Below are positions 42,287 to 51,350 of a DNA stretch of 64,000 bases, in pieces. The notes beneath the pieces were generated by a model. The model saw nothing but the letters and a program-made list of their open reading frames with translations. It was not told where the DNA came from and ran no database searches. Source of the DNA: Casp-actino8 sp945862545 (GTDB lineage Bacteria > Actinomycetota > Acidimicrobiia > Acidimicrobiales > Ilumatobacteraceae); assembly GCA_945862545.1 (NCBI GenBank), contig CAMAYS010000001.1, positions 1 to 64,000 on the forward strand, written 5' to 3'. The position numbers and the translations under genes were made by a program. The stretch's first letter is position 1, and each line of letters begins with the position of its first letter.

Positions 42287-43534
42287 TTAAGATCGCCTCA
42301 GTTCTTTGAATGGTGTCTCGTTGTCGTCGAATGGATCACGGGGCAGTCCCAGGGAACGCTCGCCAATGATGTTGCGTTGAATTTCATTGGTGCCGCCGCC
42401 GAGTGATGGGGCGAAACTTGACAAACCGGCGCGCTGGATACGGCCATTTTCACGGGCATCTGCACCGATCAACATTCCTTCAGCTCCAAGTAGTGACAGT
42501 GAGATATCCCGCGAGATGTGGGCAAGAAGTGCAGTACTGAGTTTGACGATTGAACCTTCAGGTCCAGGTTTGCCCCCCTTTGCGTTATCACGCGAACGTT
42601 GTCCCGTCAGACGGTGAACCTCGCTTCGAATGTAATAAGAGACAACTTTGTCTCGAGCAACGCGATCTTCAGATAAGCCGAGGTCCTTGAACAGTCGGAT
42701 CATTGATTTTGCGCCGACCATAATGTCGAAGCGTTTATTTGGATCACGACTGGCTTTTTTGGCGGAATCAATGAGTTCACCAACTCGTCGGTCAAGATTG
42801 GTGCTTTGACCTCCGGCTTTTATCTCTGTCAGACCACGGGCGTATTGTTGACCGATTGAGCTACGTTCGTGTGTCAGGGTGGTACGCGCAATATTCCAAC
42901 CATCGTTGACAGCCCCTATGACGTTGGCGATGGGCACTCGTGCCTCATTGAGAAAAACTTCACAGAACTCAGCACCGCCATTCATTTGGACCAATGGTCG
43001 AGCTTCAATCCCTGGCTGTTTCATATCGATGAGCATCCACGAGATCCCCTGATGCTTTGGTCTATCGACATCGGTACGCGCCAAGAGCATGCCCCATTCC
43101 GCTGATTCGGCGCTGGAGTTCCATACTTTTTGCCCTGTCACGATGAATTCATCACCATCTCGAATCGCCCTAGTTCCAAGACTGGCAAGGTCGCTCCCAG
43201 CCCCTGGTTCAGAGAATAACTGGCACCATAATTCCGTGCCGTTGGCGACCCCAGGAATAAAGCGTTCTCTTTGTTCATCATTGCCATGGCTAAAAATCGT
43301 TGCGGCTCCCATATTTGGAGCGATGCCTGTTGGCGCGCCAATTGTGCCCGCCTCGCCGAGCAGGCGATGGATTTCGCGCGTCTGACTAACGGTGGACCCC
43401 AGCCCTCCGAAGTTCTTCGGCCAAGCGGGGAATGCGTAACCAGAATCGGCGAGACGCTGCCACCATTCACGCAGGGTGAGATCTAAGTTCCAATTGTTCG
43501 TGATCCAACTTTGCACTTCATCGTTGAAACCCAT
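42287..43534 (-). CDS. Acyl-CoA dehydrogenase
   Basis: 415 residues. LWCQLFSEPGAGSDLASLG, VWNSSAESAEWGMLLARTD and GGGTNEIQRNIIGERSLGLP are the FAD/substrate motifs. A good ribosome-binding site (GGAAGG) and a perfect TATAAT (reverse strand, 43564-43569) precede it. The palindrome at 43569-43592 covers the region directly upstream of that -10 box, so repression is likely. Divergent from the HAD-ligase fusion. Confidence 0.94.
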   Translation of the reverse strand: MGFNDEVQSWITNNWNLDLTLREWWQRLADSGYAFPAWPKNFGGLGSTVSQTREIHRLLGEAGTIGAPTGIAPNMGAATIFSHGNDEQRERFIPGVANGTELWCQLFSEPGAGSDLASLGTRAIRDGDEFIVTGQKVWNSSAESAEWGMLLARTDVDRPKHQGISWMLIDMKQPGIEARPLVQMNGGAEFCEVFLNEARVPIANVIGAVNDGWNIARTTLTHERSSIGQQYARGLTEIKAGGQSTNLDRRVGELIDSAKKASRDPNKRFDIMVGAKSMIRLFKDLGLSEDRVARDKVVSYYIRSEVHRLTGQRSRDNAKGGKPGPEGSIVKLSTALLAHISRDISLSLLGAEGMLIGADARENGRIQRAGLSSFAPSLGGGTNEIQRNIIGERSLGLPRDPFDDNETPFKELRRS

Positions 43535-43563
43535 GTCACTTTCCTTCCTGTCCAGATGTGACC

Positions 43564-43569
43564 ATTATA
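43564..43569 (-). promoter_or_regulatory. TATAAT -10 box of the dehydrogenase operon
   Basis: Perfect TATAAT on the reverse strand about 30 bases before the ATG, leaving room for a leader of about 22 bases with GGAAGG. No clear -35 box; the palindrome takes its place. Confidence 0.55.
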
Positions 43570-43592
43570 ATTAAATAGGTTACTATTTAATT
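43569..43592. promoter_or_regulatory. Operator candidate A, perfect 24-bp palindrome
   Basis: Perfect 10-bp arms AATTAAATAG (43569-43578) and CTATTTAATT (43583-43592) around GTTA. It touches the TATAAT of the dehydrogenase promoter and lies 100 bp before the divergent HAD-ligase gene. Site B at 36704-36725 is its near copy. Confidence 0.7.
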
Positions 43593-43691
43593 GGTCTTAA
43601 ATAACCAACAAACTTGTGCAATAGGTCAGGGTTCTATTTCGGGTCTTATCGGCTTGAGGGTTTGTGGCACTGAACGTTGGGTTGGCGGTAC

Positions 43692-45560
43692 ATGATGGCG
43701 GTTTGGATTTTCGATGTTGACGGGACACTCATTGGTTCAATTCGCAGTGAGATAACGCGTCCTGGGGCATTGGAACTGTTAGAGGCCCTCAGGGATCGCG
43801 CGGAGACTTGCCTTTGTTGGAGCGCCGGGGGAGATACGTATGCCCGAGAGATGATGCAACAACATGGTTTAGCGGAGTTTTTTGAGGGTTTTTATTCGAA
43901 ACTGAACCGTAATTCGCAAAATCATTACTCGTTGGACCATATTCCCGATCGTCACAGGCCTGACATTTTCGTTGATGATTCGCCCGTTGATCTTCTCCCT
44001 GATCGCGAAATCGTCTCCGTATCGCAGTTCATGGGCAACAATGTCGCTGACCGTTCCCTTTTTGACATCCGTGATTCTCTTGATCTCCCTCGACGACTTG
44101 TGAGACAGAGGTTGGAGACTTTGTTTCATCGATACCCCGAAGAGCAGTCGATTCAGTTTGAAGATAGTTGGGTGAAATGGGGCGAGATTGGAAATTTTGC
44201 AGAGTCACTCTCTGAAGTTTTGATAAGTCACGGAATTCCAGAAGGAGTAGGGCTTTCAATGTTGATGCGTCAGCGACCTGCGATGCTGGTATCTCAACTA
44301 GCCGTGCTCGCACTTGGACGGACAGCGATTTTGGTTTCTCCCTTGCAGTCTGATTCTGAACTGATTTCAGAGGTATCAGACTCTGACACCGCCGTACTCC
44401 TGGTTCACCACAAAGATTGGGGGCGCCCCGGGCTTAAGGATGTTGCGCTTAAAGCATGCTGTGTCGTGATCATTGTTGATGACATTTTCCAGATGAGTGT
44501 GATCCGGGGAAGCGCGAATATCCCTCATGTCAAGCAGGTTGATACCGCAGTGACCGTTTTGACGAGCGGAACAACTGGTCGGCCAAAACGACTACCAGTT
44601 AACTGGAAGTCATTTGTTGAAGTTGGTGGAGGTGCATCCGAGAATATTTTGCGGCCAGTCGTGTCAGGACGCGGAGCGTTGATTCTCTCCTTGCCCCTAG
44701 TAACTCTTGGAGGACTTCTGAGTATCTCACGTCTTATTTTTGGGGGGCGCCCGCTATCAATGATGGAACGTTTCGATGTCCATGTTTGGGCAAGTCTTGT
44801 ACAGCAGCATCGCCCGAAGGTGATTGGTGCTCCACCTGCCGTTCTTCAGATGATCCTTGATGCTGGTTTCGAAGCAGATTATTTTTCTGGAGTTACTGCC
44901 TTTGTCACTTCGTCTGCTCCACTAAGGCCCGAGATAGCTCAGGCCTTTGAAGAAAAATATCACATTCCGGTGCTACTCAGTTATGGAGCAACGGAGTTTT
45001 TGAACAGTGTGACTGGATGGTCAAATGATCTCTGGAGAGAATTTGGTGCAAGAAAGTTGGGCAGTGTCGGTCGTGCTTCAGCGGATGTAAAACTGCGTAT
45101 TATCGATGTGAGGGATGGGTCAGAAGTAGCGATTGGTAACGAAGGAATACTGGAAGTTGATCCCCCTCAGCGAGCTGGCGGCCTAGCGCCGGGATGGCTG
45201 CGAACGAACGATCTTGCACGAATTGACGCCGACGGCTTCCTGTGGATTTTGGGCCGCACTGATGACGTGATTATTCGCGGTGGCTTTAAAGTAGATCTAC
45301 GTCAGGTTGAAGATGTTTTACGGCAACACGGCAAGGTAATTGATTGTTGTGTTCTTGGTGTTGATGATTCACGCCTCGGAGAAGTGCCTCGGGCCGTTGT
45401 CGTTGGTCTGGGCGTCGGGATTGAAGAGCTCAATGTATGGATGAAGGAGCGGGTTGCTGTGTATGCAGTTCCAGAACGCATCGTGCTCGTTGACTCGATA
45501 CCAGTCACTGCGAACTTTAAAGTTGATCGTGTAGCAGTTCGAGTTATCCTTCAGCGATAA
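43692..45560 (+). CDS. HAD-like phosphatase domain fused to an AMP-forming acyl-CoA ligase
   Basis: 622 residues from ATG 43692 (43695 is equally possible; the TTG at 43677 is less likely). Residues 1-145 form a small HAD unit: nucleophile loop WIFDVDGTL (D8, D10), CLCWSAGGDTY and the acidic loop IFVDDSPVDLL. From about 150 an ANL ligase begins: P-loop LTSGTTGRPKR (T291-G296), LSYGATEFL, hinge NDLARIDADGFLWILGRTDD, RGGFKVDLRQVE and catalytic K610 in TANFKVDR. The ligase part is short at its N-terminus. Acyl-ligase substrate and the HAD task are unknown. The gene overlaps the converging gene at 45551 by 10 bp. Confidence 0.85.
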   Translation: MMAVWIFDVDGTLIGSIRSEITRPGALELLEALRDRAETCLCWSAGGDTYAREMMQQHGLAEFFEGFYSKLNRNSQNHYSLDHIPDRHRPDIFVDDSPVDLLPDREIVSVSQFMGNNVADRSLFDIRDSLDLPRRLVRQRLETLFHRYPEEQSIQFEDSWVKWGEIGNFAESLSEVLISHGIPEGVGLSMLMRQRPAMLVSQLAVLALGRTAILVSPLQSDSELISEVSDSDTAVLLVHHKDWGRPGLKDVALKACCVVIIVDDIFQMSVIRGSANIPHVKQVDTAVTVLTSGTTGRPKRLPVNWKSFVEVGGGASENILRPVVSGRGALILSLPLVTLGGLLSISRLIFGGRPLSMMERFDVHVWASLVQQHRPKVIGAPPAVLQMILDAGFEADYFSGVTAFVTSSAPLRPEIAQAFEEKYHIPVLLSYGATEFLNSVTGWSNDLWREFGARKLGSVGRASADVKLRIIDVRDGSEVAIGNEGILEVDPPQRAGGLAPGWLRTNDLARIDADGFLWILGRTDDVIIRGGFKVDLRQVEDVLRQHGKVIDCCVLGVDDSRLGEVPRAVVVGLGVGIEELNVWMKERVAVYAVPERIVLVDSIPVTANFKVDRVAVRVILQR

Positions 45561-46615
45561 TTACGCATTTCGCGCAACATTCGAGCGAAGTGATCGGCGC
45601 GCCAGCCATCTTGGTCCTCGCCCCATCCAACACGCCCCTCAAAGTCCCATTTCATTGAGGCATTCGATCCGGCCCCGCCTTCACACATATGACTAAGAGC
45701 AGTTCCCTCGGCTTGCATAGTGCGCCCACTTCGGTCAACAAGCTCAACTTCCATGTGCGAACTCCATCCAGTATTTGGATCTCGATAATTGCGCATACGA
45801 CTCAGCGATTTATCGAGACGTTCAAAGCGTCCATCCTTCAACAACCAACCCATATTTAATGGGGACCAGCCGTTCTCATCGCCATCTTGCACTCGAACAA
45901 ATGAAAGAAATCCGCATTGATCGCGGTCATGTCCAAAGATGTATTGAATTCGCCCGCGACCTCGTTCACGTTCCACCTGTCTCCAGGAAGGGCCACCTGG
46001 GTGTAAAACCCGGTTTCGTTGTGCAACTTCTGCATTTGGTGTTATCGCGTGTGAGTGATGTCGGCTGCGCGGACCCCATGTGCGGTCCCGTATGGAGTAG
46101 CAGTCAATAGAAATACGTTCTCCATTAAGGACAAGTTCTCCGATGAGATGGCCTAGTTGGTCTAGATGAGGGTTGTGAAGTGCAGGAGCTTCACCGGGGG
46201 TGAAGCGATGAGGCGGATGTACGCTGCGATGTTCAAACTCAATTGAGAATCGATTCTCTAGATCGCCATATGCAATGTGATAGTCCATCAGCGGTTTGAG
46301 CATCTTGACGCTGAATCCACCGTTTGGGAAACAAATATCACGAAGATCAACATCTTTATTAATAGGTACATCAGAGACAATCTTGAAATAGGGTAAGCGC
46401 CCAGGATCAGCTCCAGATGGGTCCCAGAGGAATACTCGCCATGTCACCGTGCCATTATTGGTGTGGCGACCAGCATGTAGCCATCCACCGATACGGCGTT
46501 CAGGCACGTTGAAGGACCACCACGTCGTCTCAAACCAAAGTGGATCATCTACCGTGGGTTGATGATATAAATCATCTTCTGGGGTAAAAGGTGTGTCTTC
46601 AAAAATTTGATTCAT
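45551..46615 (-). CDS. AttH/CrtC-like protein of unknown function
   Basis: 354 residues, soluble, Trp- and His-rich. It starts LYHQPTVDDPLWFETTWWSF and has CYSIRDRTWGPRSRHHSHAI in the middle. Proteins with the RDRxWGxR motif form two lipocalin-like beta barrels and are common in actinobacterial catabolic clusters; their reaction is not known to me. Last gene of the hydratase - LLM - amidohydrolase operon, 15 bp after the amidohydrolase. Could bind or process a hydrophobic ligand; that is inference only. Confidence 0.55.
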   Translation of the reverse strand: MNQIFEDTPFTPEDDLYHQPTVDDPLWFETTWWSFNVPERRIGGWLHAGRHTNNGTVTWRVFLWDPSGADPGRLPYFKIVSDVPINKDVDLRDICFPNGGFSVKMLKPLMDYHIAYGDLENRFSIEFEHRSVHPPHRFTPGEAPALHNPHLDQLGHLIGELVLNGERISIDCYSIRDRTWGPRSRHHSHAITPNAEVAQRNRVLHPGGPSWRQVERERGRGRIQYIFGHDRDQCGFLSFVRVQDGDENGWSPLNMGWLLKDGRFERLDKSLSRMRNYRDPNTGWSSHMEVELVDRSGRTMQAEGTALSHMCEGGAGSNASMKWDFEGRVGWGEDQDGWRADHFARMLREMRNYR

Positions 46616-46630
46616 TGTTGTTCTTCGCTT

Positions 46631-47557
46631 TCAGTTGAGTTGGTAAGTCCTTAGTGCAGTGTTACAGAAAAGATCGTCGCGTTCAGATTGGCTGTAATCG
46701 GAACTGATGAGATCAAATGTTGCCCAAACAGTGACATAGTCAAGCGAAAAACGATCGACCGGAAAATTGCTCTCAAACATGCAACGAGATGGTTCGAATG
46801 TCTCGATACACCAGCGAATTGGTTCGCCCCAGGCGACTGCGACTTCTTGAGAAGTCGGTTGCGAGTCTTGCTTATGCCATTGTTGGCCGTAAAGAGGCAT
46901 CCCAATCCCGCCGATTTTGAGAACAACATTGGGGCACTTGGCAACTTGGCTCATCAGCGACCGCCATTGAGTCAAGACAACTTGTCGATCTAGATATGGC
47001 CCAAGAACAATTGGACCTCCGAGATGATTGAGAATAATTTTTGTCTCCGGGAAAGTTTGTGCCAAATCTACGATGTCGAGAAGTTGTGGGAAGTAAACCC
47101 AAGCATCGAAAGTAAGCCCGCGTTGTGCCAACAAACTGAATCCATCGCGAAACCGCGGATCAAGTAAAAGTTGTGGCCCAGCATGGGGTGGCAAGTCCTT
47201 GATGAGATGACTTGGATCCCATGTGGCACGCTGGCGTATGCCGCGTAATCGGTCTCCTGCTGCATCACGATGGGCATCAAGTGATTCCTCGGTCAGTGAT
47301 CCCAAGCGAAGATCTGTCTGCGCCACAATCCCAGTAATGATATCCGTGGCACAATTGGCCACCCATTCGGTTTCGCCAACGGAACGCAGATGCTCTGGAC
47401 CCGTTGGTCGATACCATGCATCACACTCAACAAAGATGGTGCTCTTCACTTGAGGCACTGTCGTGAGATCCTCAAGAAGTGAACTCAACACATAGCGCGA
47501 AGAGACGATGTCCCACAGGTGATGATGTGGATCACAAATTCGGTCTGGAAGAGTCAT
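46631..47557 (-). CDS. Amidohydrolase-2 family protein (lactonase-like TIM barrel)
   Basis: 308 residues. The metal-binding start CDPHHHLWD, then GIRQRATWDPSH, LTFDAWVYFPQL, ILNHLGGP and a final MFESNFPVDR are the motifs of the family containing fuconolactonase-like and pyrone-dicarboxylate hydrolases. Ring-lactone or ester hydrolysis is plausible. Its ATG overlaps the end of the LLM gene by 4 bp. Confidence 0.85.
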   Translation of the reverse strand: MTLPDRICDPHHHLWDIVSSRYVLSSLLEDLTTVPQVKSTIFVECDAWYRPTGPEHLRSVGETEWVANCATDIITGIVAQTDLRLGSLTEESLDAHRDAAGDRLRGIRQRATWDPSHLIKDLPPHAGPQLLLDPRFRDGFSLLAQRGLTFDAWVYFPQLLDIVDLAQTFPETKIILNHLGGPIVLGPYLDRQVVLTQWRSLMSQVAKCPNVVLKIGGIGMPLYGQQWHKQDSQPTSQEVAVAWGEPIRWCIETFEPSRCMFESNFPVDRFSLDYVTVWATFDLISSDYSQSERDDLFCNTALRTYQLN

Positions 47558-48636
47558 GCCGGTGTCTCTCGATTAATCAACTTCACGAGTTCAAGAACTC
47601 TTGCCAATGAGTCAAGTTTTTCAGTGGGCGTTCGCCCTATTGGATCAAGACGCAAATTGGTCACACCTGCATCGCGGTAGGCACGTATCCGACTCGTGAC
47701 TTCTGCATCATTGCCCATCAGGCTGGTGCCGATTGCTAGTTCATCGGGCACTGCCTTCATCGCTTCATCCCGCTTTCCTGCGATCCAAAGTTCTTGTACA
47801 CGGTGCGCTGGCTCGGCAAATCCGATCTGTGAAAATGCATTATTGTAAAAATTTGTTTCTGCTGATCCCATAGCCCCGAGTTGAAAGGCGAGAGCTTTCT
47901 TGCGTGCCAATAGCGGGCGCTCTATATCGTCGGTGAAGGCAATTGGTCCTCCAGCAGTGATTTCAAGGTCTTCTATTTTTCGACCCGTAGATTGAGCACC
48001 AGCACTCAGATGTTCGAAGTAATACTTTGATTTCTCGGGGACAAAGCAGGTCCCAACCCAACCGTCTGCGACTGCCCCCGTGTACCGCAAGGCACGAGGT
48101 CCGAGCGTTGCCAAATAGATCGGGAGATTGGGTCGTGCCGGTTGGCCAATGCGGATCGCCTTACCTTGGCTGTTCGCAAGCGGCAAGTCAATCTGTTGAC
48201 CGTGGTATTCAACCTTGTTCCCAGCTAGAGCGATACGAATGACATCAACAGTTTCACGCAGTCTTTCGAGTGGGCGTTCGTACCGTTGACCGTGCATCCC
48301 CTCAACAACCTGGGGGCCGCTCACCCCGAGTCCGAGTATGAAGCGCCCGTTTGAGACATGGTCAAGGGTCATTGCGGTCATTGCGGTCATTACTGGAGTA
48401 CGGGCAGAGATTTGTAGGATGCCAGCCGCTATCTTGATCCGAGAAGTGAGGGCGGCTACGAAGGCAAGCGGAACGACAGCGTCGGTGCCCCATGCTTCAG
48501 CTGACCAAACCATGTCAACACCGAGATCTTCAGCATCGACTACATGTTGCGCTACAGAGTGAAAATCTGAAGACGAATCAAAAACAAAATCATTCATTGA
48601 AATTGATGTTTGTATCTGCGGACGTTTGACCGTCAT
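47554..48636 (-). CDS. LLM-class (luciferase-like, probably F420-dependent) oxidoreductase
   Basis: 360 residues of TIM-barrel fold. DLGVDMVWSAEAWGTDAVVP and ALTSRIKIAAGILQISARTP followed by SNGRFILGLGVSGPQVVEGM are typical of F420-dependent members in actinobacteria, while FMN-linked monooxygenases have the same fold. MTAMTAMT near residue 85 comes from a 9-bp repeat but is close to the family norm. Two bases after the hydratase gene. Confidence 0.88.
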   Translation of the reverse strand: MTVKRPQIQTSISMNDFVFDSSSDFHSVAQHVVDAEDLGVDMVWSAEAWGTDAVVPLAFVAALTSRIKIAAGILQISARTPVMTAMTAMTLDHVSNGRFILGLGVSGPQVVEGMHGQRYERPLERLRETVDVIRIALAGNKVEYHGQQIDLPLANSQGKAIRIGQPARPNLPIYLATLGPRALRYTGAVADGWVGTCFVPEKSKYYFEHLSAGAQSTGRKIEDLEITAGGPIAFTDDIERPLLARKKALAFQLGAMGSAETNFYNNAFSQIGFAEPAHRVQELWIAGKRDEAMKAVPDELAIGTSLMGNDAEVTSRIRAYRDAGVTNLRLDPIGRTPTEKLDSLARVLELVKLINRETPA

Positions 48637-48638
48637 GA

Positions 48639-49442
48639 TTAAGTGCCCGTAAATTGTGGTGGGCGTTTTTTCGCAAAAGCAGTCATGCCTTCTTTGAAAT
48701 CGTTGGAGCGAATGGTGAGTTCAACTGCCATAGATTCGTCGTGTAGAGCACCAGTAAGATCGGAGAGAGCACCGGCATTCAGTAGACGCTTAGAGGCGGC
48801 GATTGCTTGAGTAGCCGAGTTCGCTAATTTTTGAACTAGTTCAAGAGCCGTGGCTTCAAGTTCTGCGGGAGCTACCAGTTCCGTCACTAGGCCCCATTCG
48901 CTAGCCCGCAACGCATCAATGTCTTCAGAAAGATAAATCATCTGTTTGGCGCGACTGATTCCGATGAGGCGCGGCAATAACCACGAACCGCCACTATCAA
49001 CATTGAAACCCCTTTGCGAAAATGGTTCACTAAAAATTGCAAGAGAGCTACAAATTGTAAAATCAGTGGCAAGTGCTAAATGACAGCCAAAACCCATGGC
49101 CCGACCTTGGATCGCGGCGACGGTCGGAACTCGGCAATGAAAGAGTGATTCGATCAGGCGATGATGATTTTTCGCCAAGTTTCGAACCATGTGTCCGATC
49201 ACGGGCTTGTCATCGCCGTGGGGTCCGCCTAAGGCCGCTCCAGTACAGAAGTGCTTTCCATTACTGCGAAGTAGCACTGCCCGAGTGGTGTTGTTCCCCA
49301 ATGACACTTCATCGAGAATGTCCGCCAACGCACTGGCGGCACTTCCCGTTAATGAGTTTCCTCGATCAATGGCATTCAGGGAGATGGTCAGTATTGAGCC
49401 ATCCTGATGGATCTCGAACTCGGATGAGATACTTGTGTTCAT
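48639..49442 (-). CDS. Enoyl-CoA hydratase/isomerase family protein
   Basis: 267 residues from ATG 49442; a GTG three bases upstream is also in frame. GSILTISLNAIDRGNSLTGS, GKHFCTGAALGGP and AAIQGRAMGFGCHLALATDF are crotonase motifs; FNVDSGGSWLLPRLIGISRA carries the acidic residue region. First gene of a four-gene leftward operon. TATATT (reverse strand, 49449-49454) ends six bases before the ATG. Confidence 0.9.
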   Translation of the reverse strand: MNTSISSEFEIHQDGSILTISLNAIDRGNSLTGSAASALADILDEVSLGNNTTRAVLLRSNGKHFCTGAALGGPHGDDKPVIGHMVRNLAKNHHRLIESLFHCRVPTVAAIQGRAMGFGCHLALATDFTICSSLAIFSEPFSQRGFNVDSGGSWLLPRLIGISRAKQMIYLSEDIDALRASEWGLVTELVAPAELEATALELVQKLANSATQAIAASKRLLNAGALSDLTGALHDESMAVELTIRSNDFKEGMTAFAKKRPPQFTGT

Positions 49443-49448
49443 CACACG

Positions 49449-49454
49449 AATATA
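49449..49454 (-). promoter_or_regulatory. -10 box for a leaderless hydratase operon
   Basis: TATATT on the reverse strand, one mismatch to TATAAT, six bases before ATG 49442. There is no room for a ribosome-binding site, so the transcript probably begins at or next to the start codon. Confidence 0.5.
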
Positions 49455-49507
49455 GGTGAAGATTTAATGGATTGCTAGCGACGGACCGAGCATGACCAGT
49501 TACATTT

Positions 49508-50122
49508 TTAGGCTCTATGGCCCAGGGCGCGCAGAACAAAGGCCAAAGTTGCCCTCTGGTCGTGTTGTTCGAGATGAATTAATGGCGTTGAAATTCCTGC
49601 AGCGTGCATCACAGCAGAACCGACCAGCGAGACCACTGTTGTCGAATCCTCAAAATGAAATTCACCTGCGGCGAGCCCAGAATTAATGGCTTCCCGTAAA
49701 GGCGCAATGAGGAGATCGCGTCCAACGGTGACTGCGTTCCCAAAAGCAGATGATGTGTAGCCAATGATTGATCCGAGGACCATGACTCGTTCAGCGCGAC
49801 GTCCCGAGCGTAGAAAGCTAAAAATCTCGTCCACCCAAGCAGTGACTGCTTCAAGGGAGGATGCTGTAGCACTAAGGCGAAGCACTAGGCGATCTGCCGC
49901 TTTTTGGGCATCACCTAGGTACATCGCTGCAAGCAAAGAATCCTTCGATTCAAAGTGTCGGTAAAAGGTGCGTGTTGAAACATTTGCGCGGAGAAGAATA
50001 TCTGAAATTGTGAAGTCAATACCTTTATCGCGCAAAGCAGTAAAGGCAGCATTCAAGAGAAGCCCTCGCTCTATTTCAGGGTCATGGAGTCTCGGCCGAC
50101 CGACCGACCGATGATCTGTCAT
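49508..50122 (-). CDS. TetR-family transcriptional regulator
   Basis: 204 residues. The DNA-binding part (about 15-65) has AAFTALRDKGIDFTISDILL and the recognition helix ANVSTRTFYRHFESKDSLL; the rest is a helical ligand domain. It ends the leftward operon hydratase - ligase - amidohydrolase - TetR, nine bases after the amidohydrolase. It is the nearest TetR protein to the TTGAC-N6-GTCA sites at 56100 and 61097-61288, so it is a candidate ligand-responsive repressor of that set. Confidence 0.92.
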   Translation of the reverse strand: MTDHRSVGRPRLHDPEIERGLLLNAAFTALRDKGIDFTISDILLRANVSTRTFYRHFESKDSLLAAMYLGDAQKAADRLVLRLSATASSLEAVTAWVDEIFSFLRSGRRAERVMVLGSIIGYTSSAFGNAVTVGRDLLIAPLREAINSGLAAGEFHFEDSTTVVSLVGSAVMHAAGISTPLIHLEQHDQRATLAFVLRALGHRA

Positions 50123-50131
50123 AGTAAAAGA

Positions 50132-51289
50132 CTACGCGAGCATCGTTGAGTGTTGTTCGACACCAGGGAAGAGCTCGTTAAATGAGCCTGTCGTTATTCT
50201 CGCCTGCGTGGCAGCGTCAACGCCGTCAAAGAGGTGGTGCAGAGTCTCTTGAGTGTGTCCGTAGGTTCCTTCCAAATGTGGATAATCGCTTCCCCACATA
50301 ACATTTTGGTAACCCATTGCCGTCACCGCAGCGATCGCGGTTTCGTCATGTTGGAATGATGCGAACACCTGGGAGTAGAGAATTTCCTTGGGAGTGCGAG
50401 ACAATTTGGGACGCACCATCATGGCGTGTTGACGATAACCCTCAGTCATTCTGTCAGCGAGGAATGGAACCCAAGTGGCACCACCTTCGCTGACGAGTAC
50501 CTTGAGATTTGGGTGGCGATCAAGAGCCCCCGAAGCGACCATCTTCATCGTCGCACGTTGCCCAGAAAAAGTTGTTTCGGTGTAATTGAGTAAGGCTCCT
50601 CCGGGTCCGCGATAGGCAATGCCAATGACCTCCCCAGCCATCATGTCCACCGGATCAGTACCGATATGAAAGGCGATCACCATCTTGGCCTCGGCAGCGG
50701 CTGCCCAAAAAGGTTCCCATTCATCATGGTTGTAATCGGGGGTACTCGCAGGGGGAGTCGTGGGAAGAAATACTGAGCGGAACCCCATAGATGCCGTGCG
50801 CTGGAGTTCGGCGATGGCGTCAGTAATTGACAGCATCGAAACTTGCGCGGTCGCAAGCAGGCGCGGTGAGATATCCATGATCTCGCTTTTGGCCCAGTCA
50901 TTGCTGACCGTGATGGCTGCCCGCAAAGCCTCAGGGTTTCGAAAGGAAGCGTTCCACAAGCCGAGGCTAGGGAACACGACCTCGGCCCAAATTCCCTCAT
51001 GGTCGAGATCTACGAGACGAAGGCGGGAATCATTGGAGCCGGGAGCGCGTTGTGAGGCTCCGAGGAACTCCTGCTGTGTCTGACCAGGTAACTTGCGCCG
51101 AAAGGATTGACCGTCGACGTGCACAGTTTCCCATCGTCCATCTGGATCCTTGACAGCGTAGGGCATGAGATCGGCGTATTGCTTGGGGACATTGTTGCGC
51201 CACAGATCATCTGGTTCGATAAAATGTGAGTCGCCCGAGTTAGCCCAGATCTTGGTTGTCGGGGTTTGAGATGTGATAACCGAACTCAT
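50132..51289 (-). CDS. Amidohydrolase-2 family protein (ACMSD-like)
   Basis: 385 residues. SGDSHFIEPDDLW at the N-terminus, MVIAFHIGTD, VSEGGATWVPFLADRM and MWGSDYPHLEGTYGH are metal-site motifs of the family that includes ACMSD-type decarboxylases. Decarboxylation or hydrolysis of a ring-cleavage product is plausible. TATAGA (reverse strand, 51298-51303) ends eight bases before its ATG, so it may also have its own promoter inside the operon. Confidence 0.88.
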   Translation of the reverse strand: MSSVITSQTPTTKIWANSGDSHFIEPDDLWRNNVPKQYADLMPYAVKDPDGRWETVHVDGQSFRRKLPGQTQQEFLGASQRAPGSNDSRLRLVDLDHEGIWAEVVFPSLGLWNASFRNPEALRAAITVSNDWAKSEIMDISPRLLATAQVSMLSITDAIAELQRTASMGFRSVFLPTTPPASTPDYNHDEWEPFWAAAAEAKMVIAFHIGTDPVDMMAGEVIGIAYRGPGGALLNYTETTFSGQRATMKMVASGALDRHPNLKVLVSEGGATWVPFLADRMTEGYRQHAMMVRPKLSRTPKEILYSQVFASFQHDETAIAAVTAMGYQNVMWGSDYPHLEGTYGHTQETLHHLFDGVDAATQARITTGSFNELFPGVEQHSTMLA

Positions 51290-51350
51290 TACGACACTCT
51301 ATATCTCGTTGGCTAATTTGGCAATGACATTCTCAAACTAAGAGATTGGC

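Noticed and set aside
48365..48392. Tandem 9-bp repeats giving MTAMTAMT in the LLM protein
   Set aside because: The residues agree with the usual family sequence here, so it is not a clear duplication.
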